A DNA stretch of 42,946 bases from Streptomyces sp. man185 (lineage in GTDB: Bacteria > Actinomycetota > Actinomycetes > Streptomycetales > Streptomycetaceae): assembly GCA_002551355.1 (NCBI GenBank), contig NTHE01000041.1, forward strand, positions 29,563 through 72,508, given 5' to 3'. Numbering within the stretch: the stretch's first letter is position 1; each line of letters opens with the position of its first letter. Shown piece by piece: positions 31,061 through 39,114 of this stretch. The notes beneath the pieces were generated by a model, which worked only from the letters and a program-made list of their open reading frames with translations, was not told where the DNA came from and searched no databases. Position numbers and translations under genes: made by a program.

Positions 31061-32094
31061 GCCACCCCGCACCGCACCGGCGGGCCCGCCCCCGGACCGT
31101 CCTGGCGATGAGCGGCGAGACCCGTGCGGCGGTCCTGGCCCCCGCGGCCCTGGACCGGCTCGCCCGCGTCGCCGACCTCGTCCCCGGCCTCCTCGTCACC
31201 GACTTCGGCGCCGACGACCCCGCCCAGCGCACCGGGCTCCACCAGGCGGAGGTGCTGTTCACCGGCTGGGGCTGCCCGCCCCTGGATCCGGCGGCCCTGA
31301 GCGCGATGCCCCGGCTGCGCGCCGTGATCCACGCCGCCGGCTCCGTCAAGCACCACATCACCCAGGACGTCTGGGACCGCGGCATCGCCGTCAGCACCGC
31401 CGCCACGGCCAACGCCGTCCCGGTCGCCGAGTACACGGTCGCGGCCATCCTCTTCGCCAACAAGAACATCCTGGAGAGCGCCCGCCTCTACCGTCGGTCG
31501 CGCTCCCGCGTGAACCTCCTCGAACGCTTCCCCGGCATCGGCAACTACCGCCGGACCGTGGGCATCGTGGGCGCCTCCCGCATCGGCCGCCGCGTCGTCG
31601 AACTGCTGCGCCCCTACGATCTGCGCGTCCTGGTCCACGACCCGTACCTCGACGCGGCGGCGGCCCGGGCCCTCGGCGTGGAGCGCGCCGGGCTCGACGC
31701 CCTGGCGGCCGAGAGCGATGTCGTCACCATCCACGCCCCCGAACTCCCGGGAACCCGCCACCTGTTCGACGCCCCGCGTCTCGCGTTGATGCAGGACGGA
31801 GCAACCCTCGTCAACACCGCACGCGGCTCCCTGGTCGACACCGACGCGCTGGTGAAGGAACTGGCCACCGGCCGCCTGAACGCGGTCCTCGACCACACGG
31901 AACCGGAAGTCCTGCCCGCCGACTCGCCCCTCTACGACCTGCCGAACGTGCTGCTCACCCCGCACATCGCCGGCTCGCAGGGCGGCGAACTCCACCGGCT
32001 CGCGGACGCCGCCGTCGACGAGCTCGAACGGTACGCGCACGGCCTGCCGTTCGCCCACGCGGTGGACCCCCGCACCCTGCACCAGCAGGCCTGA
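31057..32094 (+). CDS. D-2-hydroxyacid dehydrogenase
   Basis: A 345-residue NAD-dependent dehydrogenase. The nucleotide-binding motif is TVGIVGASRIGRRVVELLRP (about 168-187). The catalytic Arg lies in NTARGSLVDTDAL, the Glu in LDHTEPEVLP and the His in LLTPHIAGSQGG, completing the family triad. The N-terminal catalytic-side domain contains VIHAAGSVKHHITQDVWDRG and AEYTVAAILFANKNI. It would interconvert a 2-hydroxyacid and 2-ketoacid, and a sugar acid from the imported glycan is the contextual candidate. The GTG at 31057 overlaps the permease stop (GTGA), with AGGAG 8 bases upstream. Confidence 0.92.
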   Translation: MSHPAPHRRARPRTVLAMSGETRAAVLAPAALDRLARVADLVPGLLVTDFGADDPAQRTGLHQAEVLFTGWGCPPLDPAALSAMPRLRAVIHAAGSVKHHITQDVWDRGIAVSTAATANAVPVAEYTVAAILFANKNILESARLYRRSRSRVNLLERFPGIGNYRRTVGIVGASRIGRRVVELLRPYDLRVLVHDPYLDAAAARALGVERAGLDALAAESDVVTIHAPELPGTRHLFDAPRLALMQDGATLVNTARGSLVDTDALVKELATGRLNAVLDHTEPEVLPADSPLYDLPNVLLTPHIAGSQGGELHRLADAAVDELERYAHGLPFAHAVDPRTLHQQA

Positions 32095-32137
32095 ACCCGT
32101 TCCCGTACCCACGCCGTACCTCTCCGGGAGAGCTGCC

Positions 32138-33625
32138 ATGACCCGTGCCCGCCGCGTGCTCGTCGTCGGCATCGACGGAGTGCGCCTCGACACCCTGCAC
32201 CGTGTCCCCACCCCGCACCTCGACGCGGTGGCCGATGCCGGCTTCCTGGCCCCGGTGACGGTGGGGGAGGACACGCCCACCATGTCGGGGCCGTGCTGGG
32301 CGACCGTCGTCACCGGTGTGCGCGTCACCAAGCACGCCGTGTGGAGCAACGACTTCAGCGGCCACCGTCTCGGCGTCTTCCCGGACTTCGCCACCCGCCT
32401 GGCCCGCCAGGACGGCCGCCGCACCTATGTCGCGGCGGCCTGGGAGCCGCTGGTCACCGTCGCCGACGGCGGCCCGATGTTCCGCCGGCCCACCCGGCTC
32501 GCCCACCACGCTCCGGCCGCCGACACCCCCGCCGCCTGGGAGGATGCCGACGCCTCGACCGTGCGCGACGCGGTGGCCGTCCTCACCCACGAGGATCCCG
32601 AGGCGTCCTTCGTCTACCTCGGCGCCCCCGACGAGACGGCCCACCACCTGGGCTGCGGCGACGCCTACGAGGCATCGGTCGAGGCGGCCGACCGCCGCCT
32701 GGGCGCCCTTCTCGCCGCCCTGCGCTCCCGGCCCTCGTACGAGGACGAGGCCTGGACCGTCCTCGTCGTCACCGACCACGGGCACCGGGACGAGGGCGGC
32801 CACGGCGGTGACAGCCCGGCCGAACGCACCGCGTGGCTCGCCTGCGCGGGCCCCGACGTCACCGCCGGAGCCCGCCCCGCCCGCCCGGTCCGGCACGAGG
32901 ACGTCGCTGCCCAGGTGTACGCGGCCCTGGACCGCACGCCCGACTCGCACTGGACGCTGGACGGCCGTCAGGTGCCCACCGTGCCGCGCGGTGTGCTCCT
33001 GGACATGGACGGCACGCTCGTCGACACCGAGCCGCTCTGGCTGGAGGCGTCGCGCACAGTCGCGGCGGCCCACGGCCACACCCTCACCGAGGAGGACGGG
33101 GCCGCGGTCCTCGGCCGCACCTGCGCCGACACCGCCGTCCGCCTCGTACAGCTGTGCCGGGAGCCCACCACGGTCGCCGCGCTGGAAACCGAGCTGGAGG
33201 ACACCTTCCTCGCCGCGGTCGAAGCGGGCGTGCGGCTGCGGCCCGGGGCTCGCGCCCTGCTGGACCGGCTGGAACGGGAGGGCCTGCCCGCGGCTCTGGT
33301 GTCGGCCTCGCCGCGCCGGGTGGTGGACACGGTCCTGCGCACCCTGGGCGGCGAGGCGTTCCGTACGACGGTGGCGGACGGCGAGAGCGACCGCTCCAAG
33401 CCCTTCCCGGACCCCTATGTGAAGGCGGCCGCGCGTCTGGGGCTGCCGCCCGAGGCCTGCCTGGCGGTCGAGGACAGCCCCACCGGAGTGGCCGCCGCCG
33501 AGGCGGCGGGCTGCCGGGTGCTGGCCGTGCCCTCGTCGACGCCGGTCGCACCGGCCCCGGGACGGCGGGTACGGGCGGATCTCACGGCTCTGCTGAGGGA
33601 ATGGGGGCCGGGGGAGCCGGCCTGA
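32138..33625 (+). CDS. Fused alkaline-phosphatase-superfamily phosphodiesterase and HAD phosphatase
   Basis: A 495-residue two-enzyme fusion. Residues 1-275 belong to the nucleotide pyrophosphatase/phosphodiesterase branch: metal Asp in GIDGVRLDTL (D13), nucleophile region DTPTMSGPCWATVVTG (T48 or S50), APDETAHHLG (D165, H169), VVTDHGHRDEGGHGG (D213, H214, H222). Residues 285-490 are a beta-phosphoglucomutase-like HAD enzyme: LLDMDGTLVDTEPLW (D289, D291), ALVSASPRR, DRSKPFPDPYVKAA and VEDSPTGVAAAEAAG. There is no signal peptide, so it is cytoplasmic. It would release and remove phosphate from an imported or intermediate phospho-sugar (inference). The join at about 280 is clean, with no stop or frameshift. 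Confidence 0.9.
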   Translation: MTRARRVLVVGIDGVRLDTLHRVPTPHLDAVADAGFLAPVTVGEDTPTMSGPCWATVVTGVRVTKHAVWSNDFSGHRLGVFPDFATRLARQDGRRTYVAAAWEPLVTVADGGPMFRRPTRLAHHAPAADTPAAWEDADASTVRDAVAVLTHEDPEASFVYLGAPDETAHHLGCGDAYEASVEAADRRLGALLAALRSRPSYEDEAWTVLVVTDHGHRDEGGHGGDSPAERTAWLACAGPDVTAGARPARPVRHEDVAAQVYAALDRTPDSHWTLDGRQVPTVPRGVLLDMDGTLVDTEPLWLEASRTVAAAHGHTLTEEDGAAVLGRTCADTAVRLVQLCREPTTVAALETELEDTFLAAVEAGVRLRPGARALLDRLEREGLPAALVSASPRRVVDTVLRTLGGEAFRTTVADGESDRSKPFPDPYVKAAARLGLPPEACLAVEDSPTGVAAAEAAGCRVLAVPSSTPVAPAPGRRVRADLTALLREWGPGEPA

Positions 33626-33634
33626 CGTGACGCC

Positions 33635-33689
33635 ACGAAGACGCCGGGGGCCGACGGGCGCGCTGCCCGCCGGCCCCCGGCGTCTTCGT
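33635..33689. terminator. Bidirectional terminator between convergent sugar operons
   Basis: Positions 33635-33652 pair perfectly with 33672-33689, an 18-bp stem rich in G and C with an internal extension around CGGGC/GCCCG. It starts 9 bases after the stop of the phosphatase fusion and ends 2 bases before the aldolase stop at 33692. Confidence 0.85.
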
Positions 33690-33691
33690 CT

Positions 33692-34561
33692 TCACGCGGC
33701 GTGCGCGCGCCCCGAGGGCAGCACCGCGATCATCCGGGTCACCGTGCGGGCCATCGCGTCCCGGCCGTCCGCCAGATAGCGGCGCGGGTCCACGCCCCGG
33801 TCGTCCCGGGCCAGCCGCTCCCGTATCGCGCCGGTCATCGCGATGTTGAGCGCGGTGCCGATGTTGACCTTCCGGATCCCGCCCGCCACGGCGAGGGCCA
33901 GCTCCTCGTCGGAGGCCCCTGACGAACCGTGCAGCACCAGCGGGACCGGCACGGCCTCCCGCAGCCCGCTCAGCAGAGCGTGGTCGATGACCGCGTCCCG
34001 CGAGGTCATGGCGTGCGAGGTGCCGACCGCCACGGCCAGCGCGTCGACCCCGGTGGCCGCGACGAACGACCGCGCTTCGCCCGGATCCGTACGGGCCCCG
34101 GGCGCATGGGCGTCGAGAGCCGGCTCCCCGTTCTTCCCGCCGACCTGACCGAGCTCCGCCTCCAGCCACAGCCCCCGCTCGTGGGCCCAGACGACGGCGG
34201 CGCGGGTGGTCGCCAGGTTCTCCGCGTACGACAGCCGGGCGGCGTCGAACATCGCCGAACTGAAACCGCAGTCCGCCGCCCGGTGCAGCAACTCGGTGGA
34301 CTGCACATGATCGAGGTGCAGGGAGACGGGTACGGCCGCCTGGTCGGCGATCTCGGCCGCGGCGCGCGCGAGCGGCCGAGGCCGGCCCCGGTGGTAGGCG
34401 ACCGCGTTCTCACTGATCTGCAGGATCACCGGCGACCCCGCGGCCTCCGCGCCCTCGGCGATGGCTTCCGCGTGTTCCAGGGTGATGACGTTGAACGCGG
34501 CGACCGCACCGTGCTGTGCGGCGGCCTCGGCGATCAGATCGCCGGTGGCGGCGATGGGCAT
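33692..34561 (-). CDS. Class II fructose/tagatose-bisphosphate aldolase-type enzyme
   Basis: A 289-residue zinc-dependent TIM-barrel aldolase of the KbaY/GatY/FbaA class. Visible ligands are the His in VSLHLDHVQSTELL, the His in AVGTSHAMTS and the His in LVLHGSSGASDEE, with Glu in LWLEAELGQVGGKNGEPALD and the phosphate-binding KVNIGTALNIAMT. It would cleave a ketose phosphate into dihydroxyacetone phosphate and an aldehyde. Paired with a SIS-domain isomerase, as here, the family commonly acts in amino-sugar catabolism. The ATG at 34561 has GGAG 6 bases upstream; longer in-frame starts run into the isomerase gene. It is the second gene of its operon, 53 bp after the isomerase stop. Confidence 0.9.
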   Translation of the reverse strand: MPIAATGDLIAEAAAQHGAVAAFNVITLEHAEAIAEGAEAAGSPVILQISENAVAYHRGRPRPLARAAAEIADQAAVPVSLHLDHVQSTELLHRAADCGFSSAMFDAARLSYAENLATTRAAVVWAHERGLWLEAELGQVGGKNGEPALDAHAPGARTDPGEARSFVAATGVDALAVAVGTSHAMTSRDAVIDHALLSGLREAVPVPLVLHGSSGASDEELALAVAGGIRKVNIGTALNIAMTGAIRERLARDDRGVDPRRYLADGRDAMARTVTRMIAVLPSGRAHAA

Positions 34562-34614
34562 GGCGACTCCGGAATGAGGGACCGGCGGACGGGGGAAGGG
34601 AGCGGCCCGGGCCG

Positions 34615-35502
34615 TCAGGCCGTGCTGCTGAGGATGACCGAGCGGGTGAGGTGGCGCGGTCGGTCCGGGTCGAGACCGCGCGCGTTCGCGATGGCCAGCG
34701 CCAGCCGCTGCACCCGCACCAGCTCCGCCAGCGGGTCGAGGCCGCCGGCCACCCATCGGGCGCCGGTCGCGTGTACCTCGTCCATCAGTCCGGACGGGGC
34801 CTCGCCGAGCATCCAGGTCGCGGTGGAGCGGGTGGAGATGCTGATCGGGCCGTGCCGGTACTCCATCGCCGGGTACGCCTCGGTCCAGGCGAGCGCGGCC
34901 TCGCGCATCTTCAGCGCCGCCTCGTTGGCCAGCCCCACGCTCCACCCCTGCCCGAGGAAGGTGAACTGGCTGCACTCCACCAGTCCGGCGGGCAGCGGCT
35001 CGGCCAGCGCGACCTGGGCGTCCTCGACGACCGCATCGCTGTGCAGCCCCAGATGGGCGCGGAGGAGGGTCAGCGCCGAGGTCGCGAAACGGGTCTGCAC
35101 GACGGACTTCTCGTCGGCGAACTGGAGCACGATCGTGTCGTCGGCCATCGCCGCCATCGGGGTGTCGGGGTCGCCGATGACCACCGTGCGGCGGGTCGTT
35201 CCACCGATCTGCCCGAGGAGCGCGAGCACTTCCGTCGTGGTGCCGGAGCGGCTCAGCGCCACGACCCGGTCGTAGGGCCGGCCGGCCGGGAACTCGGATG
35301 CGGCGAAGGCGTCGGTCTCGCCCTGGCCGCTGCCCTCCCGCAGAGCCGCGTAGGCCTGGGCCATGAAGTACGAGGTCCCGCAGCCGACCACGGCGATGCG
35401 CTCGCCGGCCGCCGGAAGGCGGTGGGCCAGACCGTCCGCCATGCCGGCGGCCACCTGCCAGCAGTCGGGCTGGCTGGCCAGCTCCTGAGCCACGTGCGTC
35501 AT
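34615..35502 (-). CDS. GlmS-like double-SIS sugar isomerase/deaminase
   Basis: A 295-residue protein with two SIS domains. SIS1 (about 20-150) has RIAVVGCGTSYFMAQAYAAL and VVALSRSGTTTEVLALLGQI, the phospho-sugar-binding Ser/Thr loop. SIS2 (about 170-290) has FTFLGQGWSVGLANEAALKM, then REAALAWTEAYPAMEYRHGP, the same Glu/His pattern as the isomerase half of GlmS. There is no glutaminase domain. Such proteins (AgaS, FrlB, NagB-II types) isomerise and deaminate amino-sugar phosphates or deglycate fructosamine phosphates. The ATG at 35502 has GGGAG 7 bases upstream. The promoter lies at 35549-35578, with the aldolase downstream. Confidence 0.9.
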   Translation of the reverse strand: MTHVAQELASQPDCWQVAAGMADGLAHRLPAAGERIAVVGCGTSYFMAQAYAALREGSGQGETDAFAASEFPAGRPYDRVVALSRSGTTTEVLALLGQIGGTTRRTVVIGDPDTPMAAMADDTIVLQFADEKSVVQTRFATSALTLLRAHLGLHSDAVVEDAQVALAEPLPAGLVECSQFTFLGQGWSVGLANEAALKMREAALAWTEAYPAMEYRHGPISISTRSTATWMLGEAPSGLMDEVHATGARWVAGGLDPLAELVRVQRLALAIANARGLDPDRPRHLTRSVILSSTA

Positions 35503-35527
35503 CTGTGCTCCCTGTTCGTGGTTCCCG

Positions 35528-35580
35528 GCGATCGATGCTCGAAGCTGCATATTAGGCGAGCGTTTCAAGCAATATCAAGC
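35528..35580 (-). promoter_or_regulatory. Promoter and operator region of the isomerase/aldolase operon
   Basis: On the minus strand TTGATA (35573-35578) and TAATAT (35549-35554) are 18 bases apart, a near-consensus promoter with transcription starting near 35542. The -35 region contains a direct repeat TGCTTGA-TAT-TGCTTGA. A GCGATCGATGCTCGA motif (35528-35542, plus strand) overlaps the likely start point and resembles the lyase and transporter sites, though less closely. Confidence 0.55.
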
Positions 35581-35749
35581 AGATGGGTGCCGGATGCGTA
35601 CGCCTGGCACGGCGTGCCCCGCTCCGGTCGGCGGGACGACGGCCGCAGCGGGGCACCGCTTCGCGGAAGCGCATTCCGTGCCGCGCCGATGGGTAGGGTG
35701 GCTGCGCTTCGCGAGACCTGTGGAGTGATCGAGGCAGGGCGACGGAGCG

Positions 35750-36170
35750 ATGGGTTCGCCGACGGGAAAGGTCGCGTTGGTCACGTGCGTCGGCCGCGGC
35801 ATCGGTCGGGCGACTGCCCGACGGCTCGCGCGCGACGGGGCCTTGGTCGCCGTTCCTTGCGGTGCGCGGGAGGGCGTGGCGCAGGATGCGGTCGGAGAAA
35901 TCACGACATCTGGCGGACAGGCTTTCGCGGTGGGTCTCCGCTCGGCGTTCAGGGAGACGCCGAAGCCCTGTACGAGGCGTTCCGCGCGGACACCGGACTG
36001 AACGCACGGCAACGTGAGGCGCCCGAGGCCGCGGCTGCTCTCGCCGCGCACTCCGTGTTCGGCCGCATGGGCCGGCCGGCATCGCCGACGTCGTGGCCTT
36101 CCTCGCCTCGGAGGACGCGCGCCGGGTCACCGGCCAGAGCATCGACGCCACGGGCGGCACCGGGATCTGA
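35750..36170 (+). pseudogene. Degraded short-chain dehydrogenase/reductase gene
   Basis: Three reading frames each hold part of one SDR. 35750-35940 gives GKVALVTCVGRGIGRATARR (the NAD-binding TGxxxGxG region, here with Cys for Gly) and LARDGALVAV. A second frame, to about 36075, gives GDAEALYEAFRADTGL and HSVFGRMGRP. The third ends VAFLASEDARRVTGQSIDAT, then GGTGI and stop. About 130 residues of the middle, including the NAG and Ser-Tyr-Lys catalytic region, are missing. At least two frameshifts and a deletion make it non-functional. Confidence 0.8.
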
Positions 36171-36261
36171 GCGGTCCAAGCGTGCGGCGCCGGGGCGGAT
36201 CAAACCGCCCGGCGCGGCACGCCTCCCGCGCGGCGCAGCTCCATCGCCCCGCGCACCTCGC

Positions 36262-39114
36262 TCACGCGCCCGTGAGCAGCGACTCCCACGCGGTCGCGGT
36301 GTCCGGGTGACGGGCCGCCAGCGCGGCGCCGGCCGAACCCGCCGGGCCCGCGCCGGGCTCGGCCCACGTGCCGTCGCAGCCCAGCAGCTCCGCGACCGCG
36401 TCGAGCGCCCCCGGGTGGGCGAAGAGCAGCGCGGCACCACGGCTCCGGCCTCCGGCCGCCTGGGTACGGCCGACCGCCGACCCATCGGCTTCCGCCATCT
36501 CGCGCCACGGCGGCACCCACGCGTCCAGCGCCGCGAGCCGGGCCGGGAAGATCCGCCCCGCCTCACGGATCAACAGCGGGGCCAGGTCCGCCGCTCCGGC
36601 GCGCAGCGTCGTGACCAGGGTCGGCAGCCACGGCAGCAGAACCGGGTCCGGCAGTCGCCCGAACGCGTTCGACACCGCCTCCACCACCACGTCCGCCAGC
36701 CCCGGCACCGGCACCAACGCGTGCACGAAACCGCTCAGATAGCGCGGATAGGCGGGCACCACCATCGGGTTGGCCAGCAGTTCGTCGCAGCGCTCCCGCA
36801 GCTCCGCCCGGGACAGAGCGCCGAGCTGCACCTGCGCCGCCCACAGGAGCGCCGTCCGCTCCGGGTCCGTGGGGCGGGACTGGGCGACGGCCAGCTCCAG
36901 CTGCGCCCGGTCGCAGCCCAGGGACAGAGCCAGACCCTCCATGCTGAACAGGAAGCCCAGCATCGCCGCCACCTGGCCCGCCGTCGCGTCCTCGTCCGTG
37001 AACGCCGTCGGCAGCAAGGTGCAGTAGTGCGCGTAGCCCGCTTTGACGAACGACTCCACCCACGCCGGCAGGACCGGCTCGCCGGTCCGGTAGTACGCCA
37101 GCAGCCCCCGTATCCGGCGCAGCACCTCCGGGGCCCCGTCGACGGTGCGCTCGCCGATGAGGACCTCCAGGGCGCGGGCGCCCAGCTCATCGCCGAGACG
37201 GCGGCCGCGGAGGTACAGCGTCGCGTCCTCGACGGCGGCGAGGACGGCCGCCGTCGTCGCCCGGGGCCCGTACGCGTCGCGGCGCAGCCGCTGTTCGAGG
37301 ACCTGCTCGATGCTCACGCCCTCGTAACCGAGCTCGATGAGCGCCCGCTGATGGGTGCCCAGCGCCAGGTCCCACGACTCCTGGATCGAACGCTCGCCGA
37401 GCTTCCGCTCACCCATGATCGGCCGGGCCGCGCCGTGCGGCATCAGCCGGCGGAGCATCCACAGCACGTCCGAGCACGCCTCCAGCTCCGGGCGGGAGTT
37501 CATGTCCAGCAGGGCGCGCCGCACGCCACGCTGCTGGAGCTTCAACTCCAGGGGTGCGAGCCGGTCGTGCACATCGCGGGCCAGCGGCGGCAGCGCGTCG
37601 TAGCCGACCCGGCCGATCCGGTCGCCGCCCATCATGATCTCGACGAGACGCCGCACGTCCCGGCGGCCCGGCACCGAGTCCTTCTCGATGCAGGTGATCG
37701 CCGCGTCCTGGAAGTCGTACGGGGTGGGCTTGGCCCGGTCCCGCATCCCGGCGAGCAGGATCGACGTCTCGAACACCGCGATGGCGTCGGCGGTGGACGC
37801 CAGATATCCACTGCGCCGTGCCGCGCGCACGATCTCCACCGACCAGCCCAGCAGCTCGGCCTCGTCCAGCGTGTCGAGGACCGGCGGCCGTCGCAGAAAG
37901 CCGGTGAGCCGGTCCGTGGCGATGTCCTGCGGGGGAGCGGGGGCGGCGGGGAGAGCCGGGGCGGCCTTCCTCGACGCCCCCGGCTTCCTCGCACCGTCCT
38001 GGCCCGCCAGCCGGTACGGCCGCACCCGGGTGCGCTTGAGGTTCTTCGCCCACTGCGTCGCGGCGATCGACACCGACCCGGAAGCCAGCCCGAACTGCGC
38101 CTCGATCGCCGCATGGCTGGACGGGATCAGCCCGTGCTGCCAGGTGGTGGCGGAGCGCGGGGAGATCGGATACGACCCGCTGCCCGCCACCCCGAACTCC
38201 TCGACCCGGCTGGCCGCGTGGAAGGCGCCGCACACATACAGGCAGTCCTGCGGGTCCGCTCCGCTCGACGCCAGGTGCTCGCGCATCCGGGTCCACATGT
38301 ACCGCTCACGTTCCTCGTCCACCCGGACCCGGTCCCCGTCGCCGGGAGCGAGTCGCCGGAACAGGCTCCCGACGAGGAACATCGCCTGGCGGTAGGCGTC
38401 GTGGTCGCTGTCGCCGAGCGGCACCTCGATGTACTGGTGCCACCACTCCGACCAGTGCCGGACTTTGCCGTGGCGCAGCAGATGCTCCTCCAGCTCCGCG
38501 AAGCGGGGCCGCAGGTCGCCGATGTCCACGCCGACCGCCTCACCGTGCAGCGCCGCCCCGGGCTCCGGCGCCCCGTCCGCGGGACCGGACGGCTCCTTGG
38601 GAGTGCGCCCGCCGTGGCGGCTGTCCCACTGGAAGACGTGGTCCGATGACCGGTCGACGAGGACCAGCTCGACGCCCGGGGTGTCCAGCGCGTACGCGAT
38701 GGCCTGATACTCGGCGGACGCCTCGGTGATCGGGGCGACGACCGACAACGGGGCCCACTCGGCGGGGAACCCGTCCACATCGCTCGCGAAGGCCTGGACC
38801 GCCACCGGCAGGCGGCAGTTGCGCAGCTCGTCGAGGAGCGGCGCCATGTCCTCGCACAGCTCCAGATACACCACCTTGGGCTGCTTCTCGCGCAGCCGGC
38901 GGGCCATGGCGAGGGCGGAGGCGGGGGAGTGGTGGCAGACCGGGAAGATCTCCAGCGGCTCGCGCACCGCCCGGTCGACGTCGTCGACCATGCCGAGGAG
39001 GATGCCCTCCAGGGCGTCGGGCCCGCCGGCGAAGGCTGCGGCGGCCTCGTGCAGCTGCCCGCGCAGCGCGGAGAACGACGTCTCCCCGGGGCCGTTCGTG
39101 GGGTACCCGCTCAT
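36262..39114 (-). CDS. DUF5682-family protein of the MoxR/VWA cluster
   Basis: A 950-residue cytoplasmic protein with no signal peptide or membrane helix. The N-terminal half (about 45-350) resembles a ChaN/erythromycin-esterase-like fold: LEIFPVCHHSPASALAMAR, then KVVYLELCEDMAPLLDEL, WWHQYIEVPLGDSDHDAYRQ and DCLYVCGAFHAASRVEEFG. The conserved His and Asp/Glu residues hint at a hydrolytic or binding site. A Lys/Pro/Ala linker (about 375-395) leads to a large helical region with LTGFLRRPPVLDTLDEAELL and repeated helices to the end. Its ATG overlaps the MoxR stop by 4 bases. E. coli YehM may be a distant counterpart, a tentative link. Biochemical function is not established. Confidence 0.88.
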   Translation of the reverse strand: MSGYPTNGPGETSFSALRGQLHEAAAAFAGGPDALEGILLGMVDDVDRAVREPLEIFPVCHHSPASALAMARRLREKQPKVVYLELCEDMAPLLDELRNCRLPVAVQAFASDVDGFPAEWAPLSVVAPITEASAEYQAIAYALDTPGVELVLVDRSSDHVFQWDSRHGGRTPKEPSGPADGAPEPGAALHGEAVGVDIGDLRPRFAELEEHLLRHGKVRHWSEWWHQYIEVPLGDSDHDAYRQAMFLVGSLFRRLAPGDGDRVRVDEERERYMWTRMREHLASSGADPQDCLYVCGAFHAASRVEEFGVAGSGSYPISPRSATTWQHGLIPSSHAAIEAQFGLASGSVSIAATQWAKNLKRTRVRPYRLAGQDGARKPGASRKAAPALPAAPAPPQDIATDRLTGFLRRPPVLDTLDEAELLGWSVEIVRAARRSGYLASTADAIAVFETSILLAGMRDRAKPTPYDFQDAAITCIEKDSVPGRRDVRRLVEIMMGGDRIGRVGYDALPPLARDVHDRLAPLELKLQQRGVRRALLDMNSRPELEACSDVLWMLRRLMPHGAARPIMGERKLGERSIQESWDLALGTHQRALIELGYEGVSIEQVLEQRLRRDAYGPRATTAAVLAAVEDATLYLRGRRLGDELGARALEVLIGERTVDGAPEVLRRIRGLLAYYRTGEPVLPAWVESFVKAGYAHYCTLLPTAFTDEDATAGQVAAMLGFLFSMEGLALSLGCDRAQLELAVAQSRPTDPERTALLWAAQVQLGALSRAELRERCDELLANPMVVPAYPRYLSGFVHALVPVPGLADVVVEAVSNAFGRLPDPVLLPWLPTLVTTLRAGAADLAPLLIREAGRIFPARLAALDAWVPPWREMAEADGSAVGRTQAAGGRSRGAALLFAHPGALDAVAELLGCDGTWAEPGAGPAGSAGAALAARHPDTATAWESLLTGA

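Noticed and set aside
34516..38649. A plus-strand open frame of more than 1,300 codons opposite the isomerase and DUF5682 genes
   Set aside because: It is the antisense shadow of high-GC minus-strand genes, is extremely rich in Arg, Gln and Gly, has no domain, and crosses several real genes and promoters.
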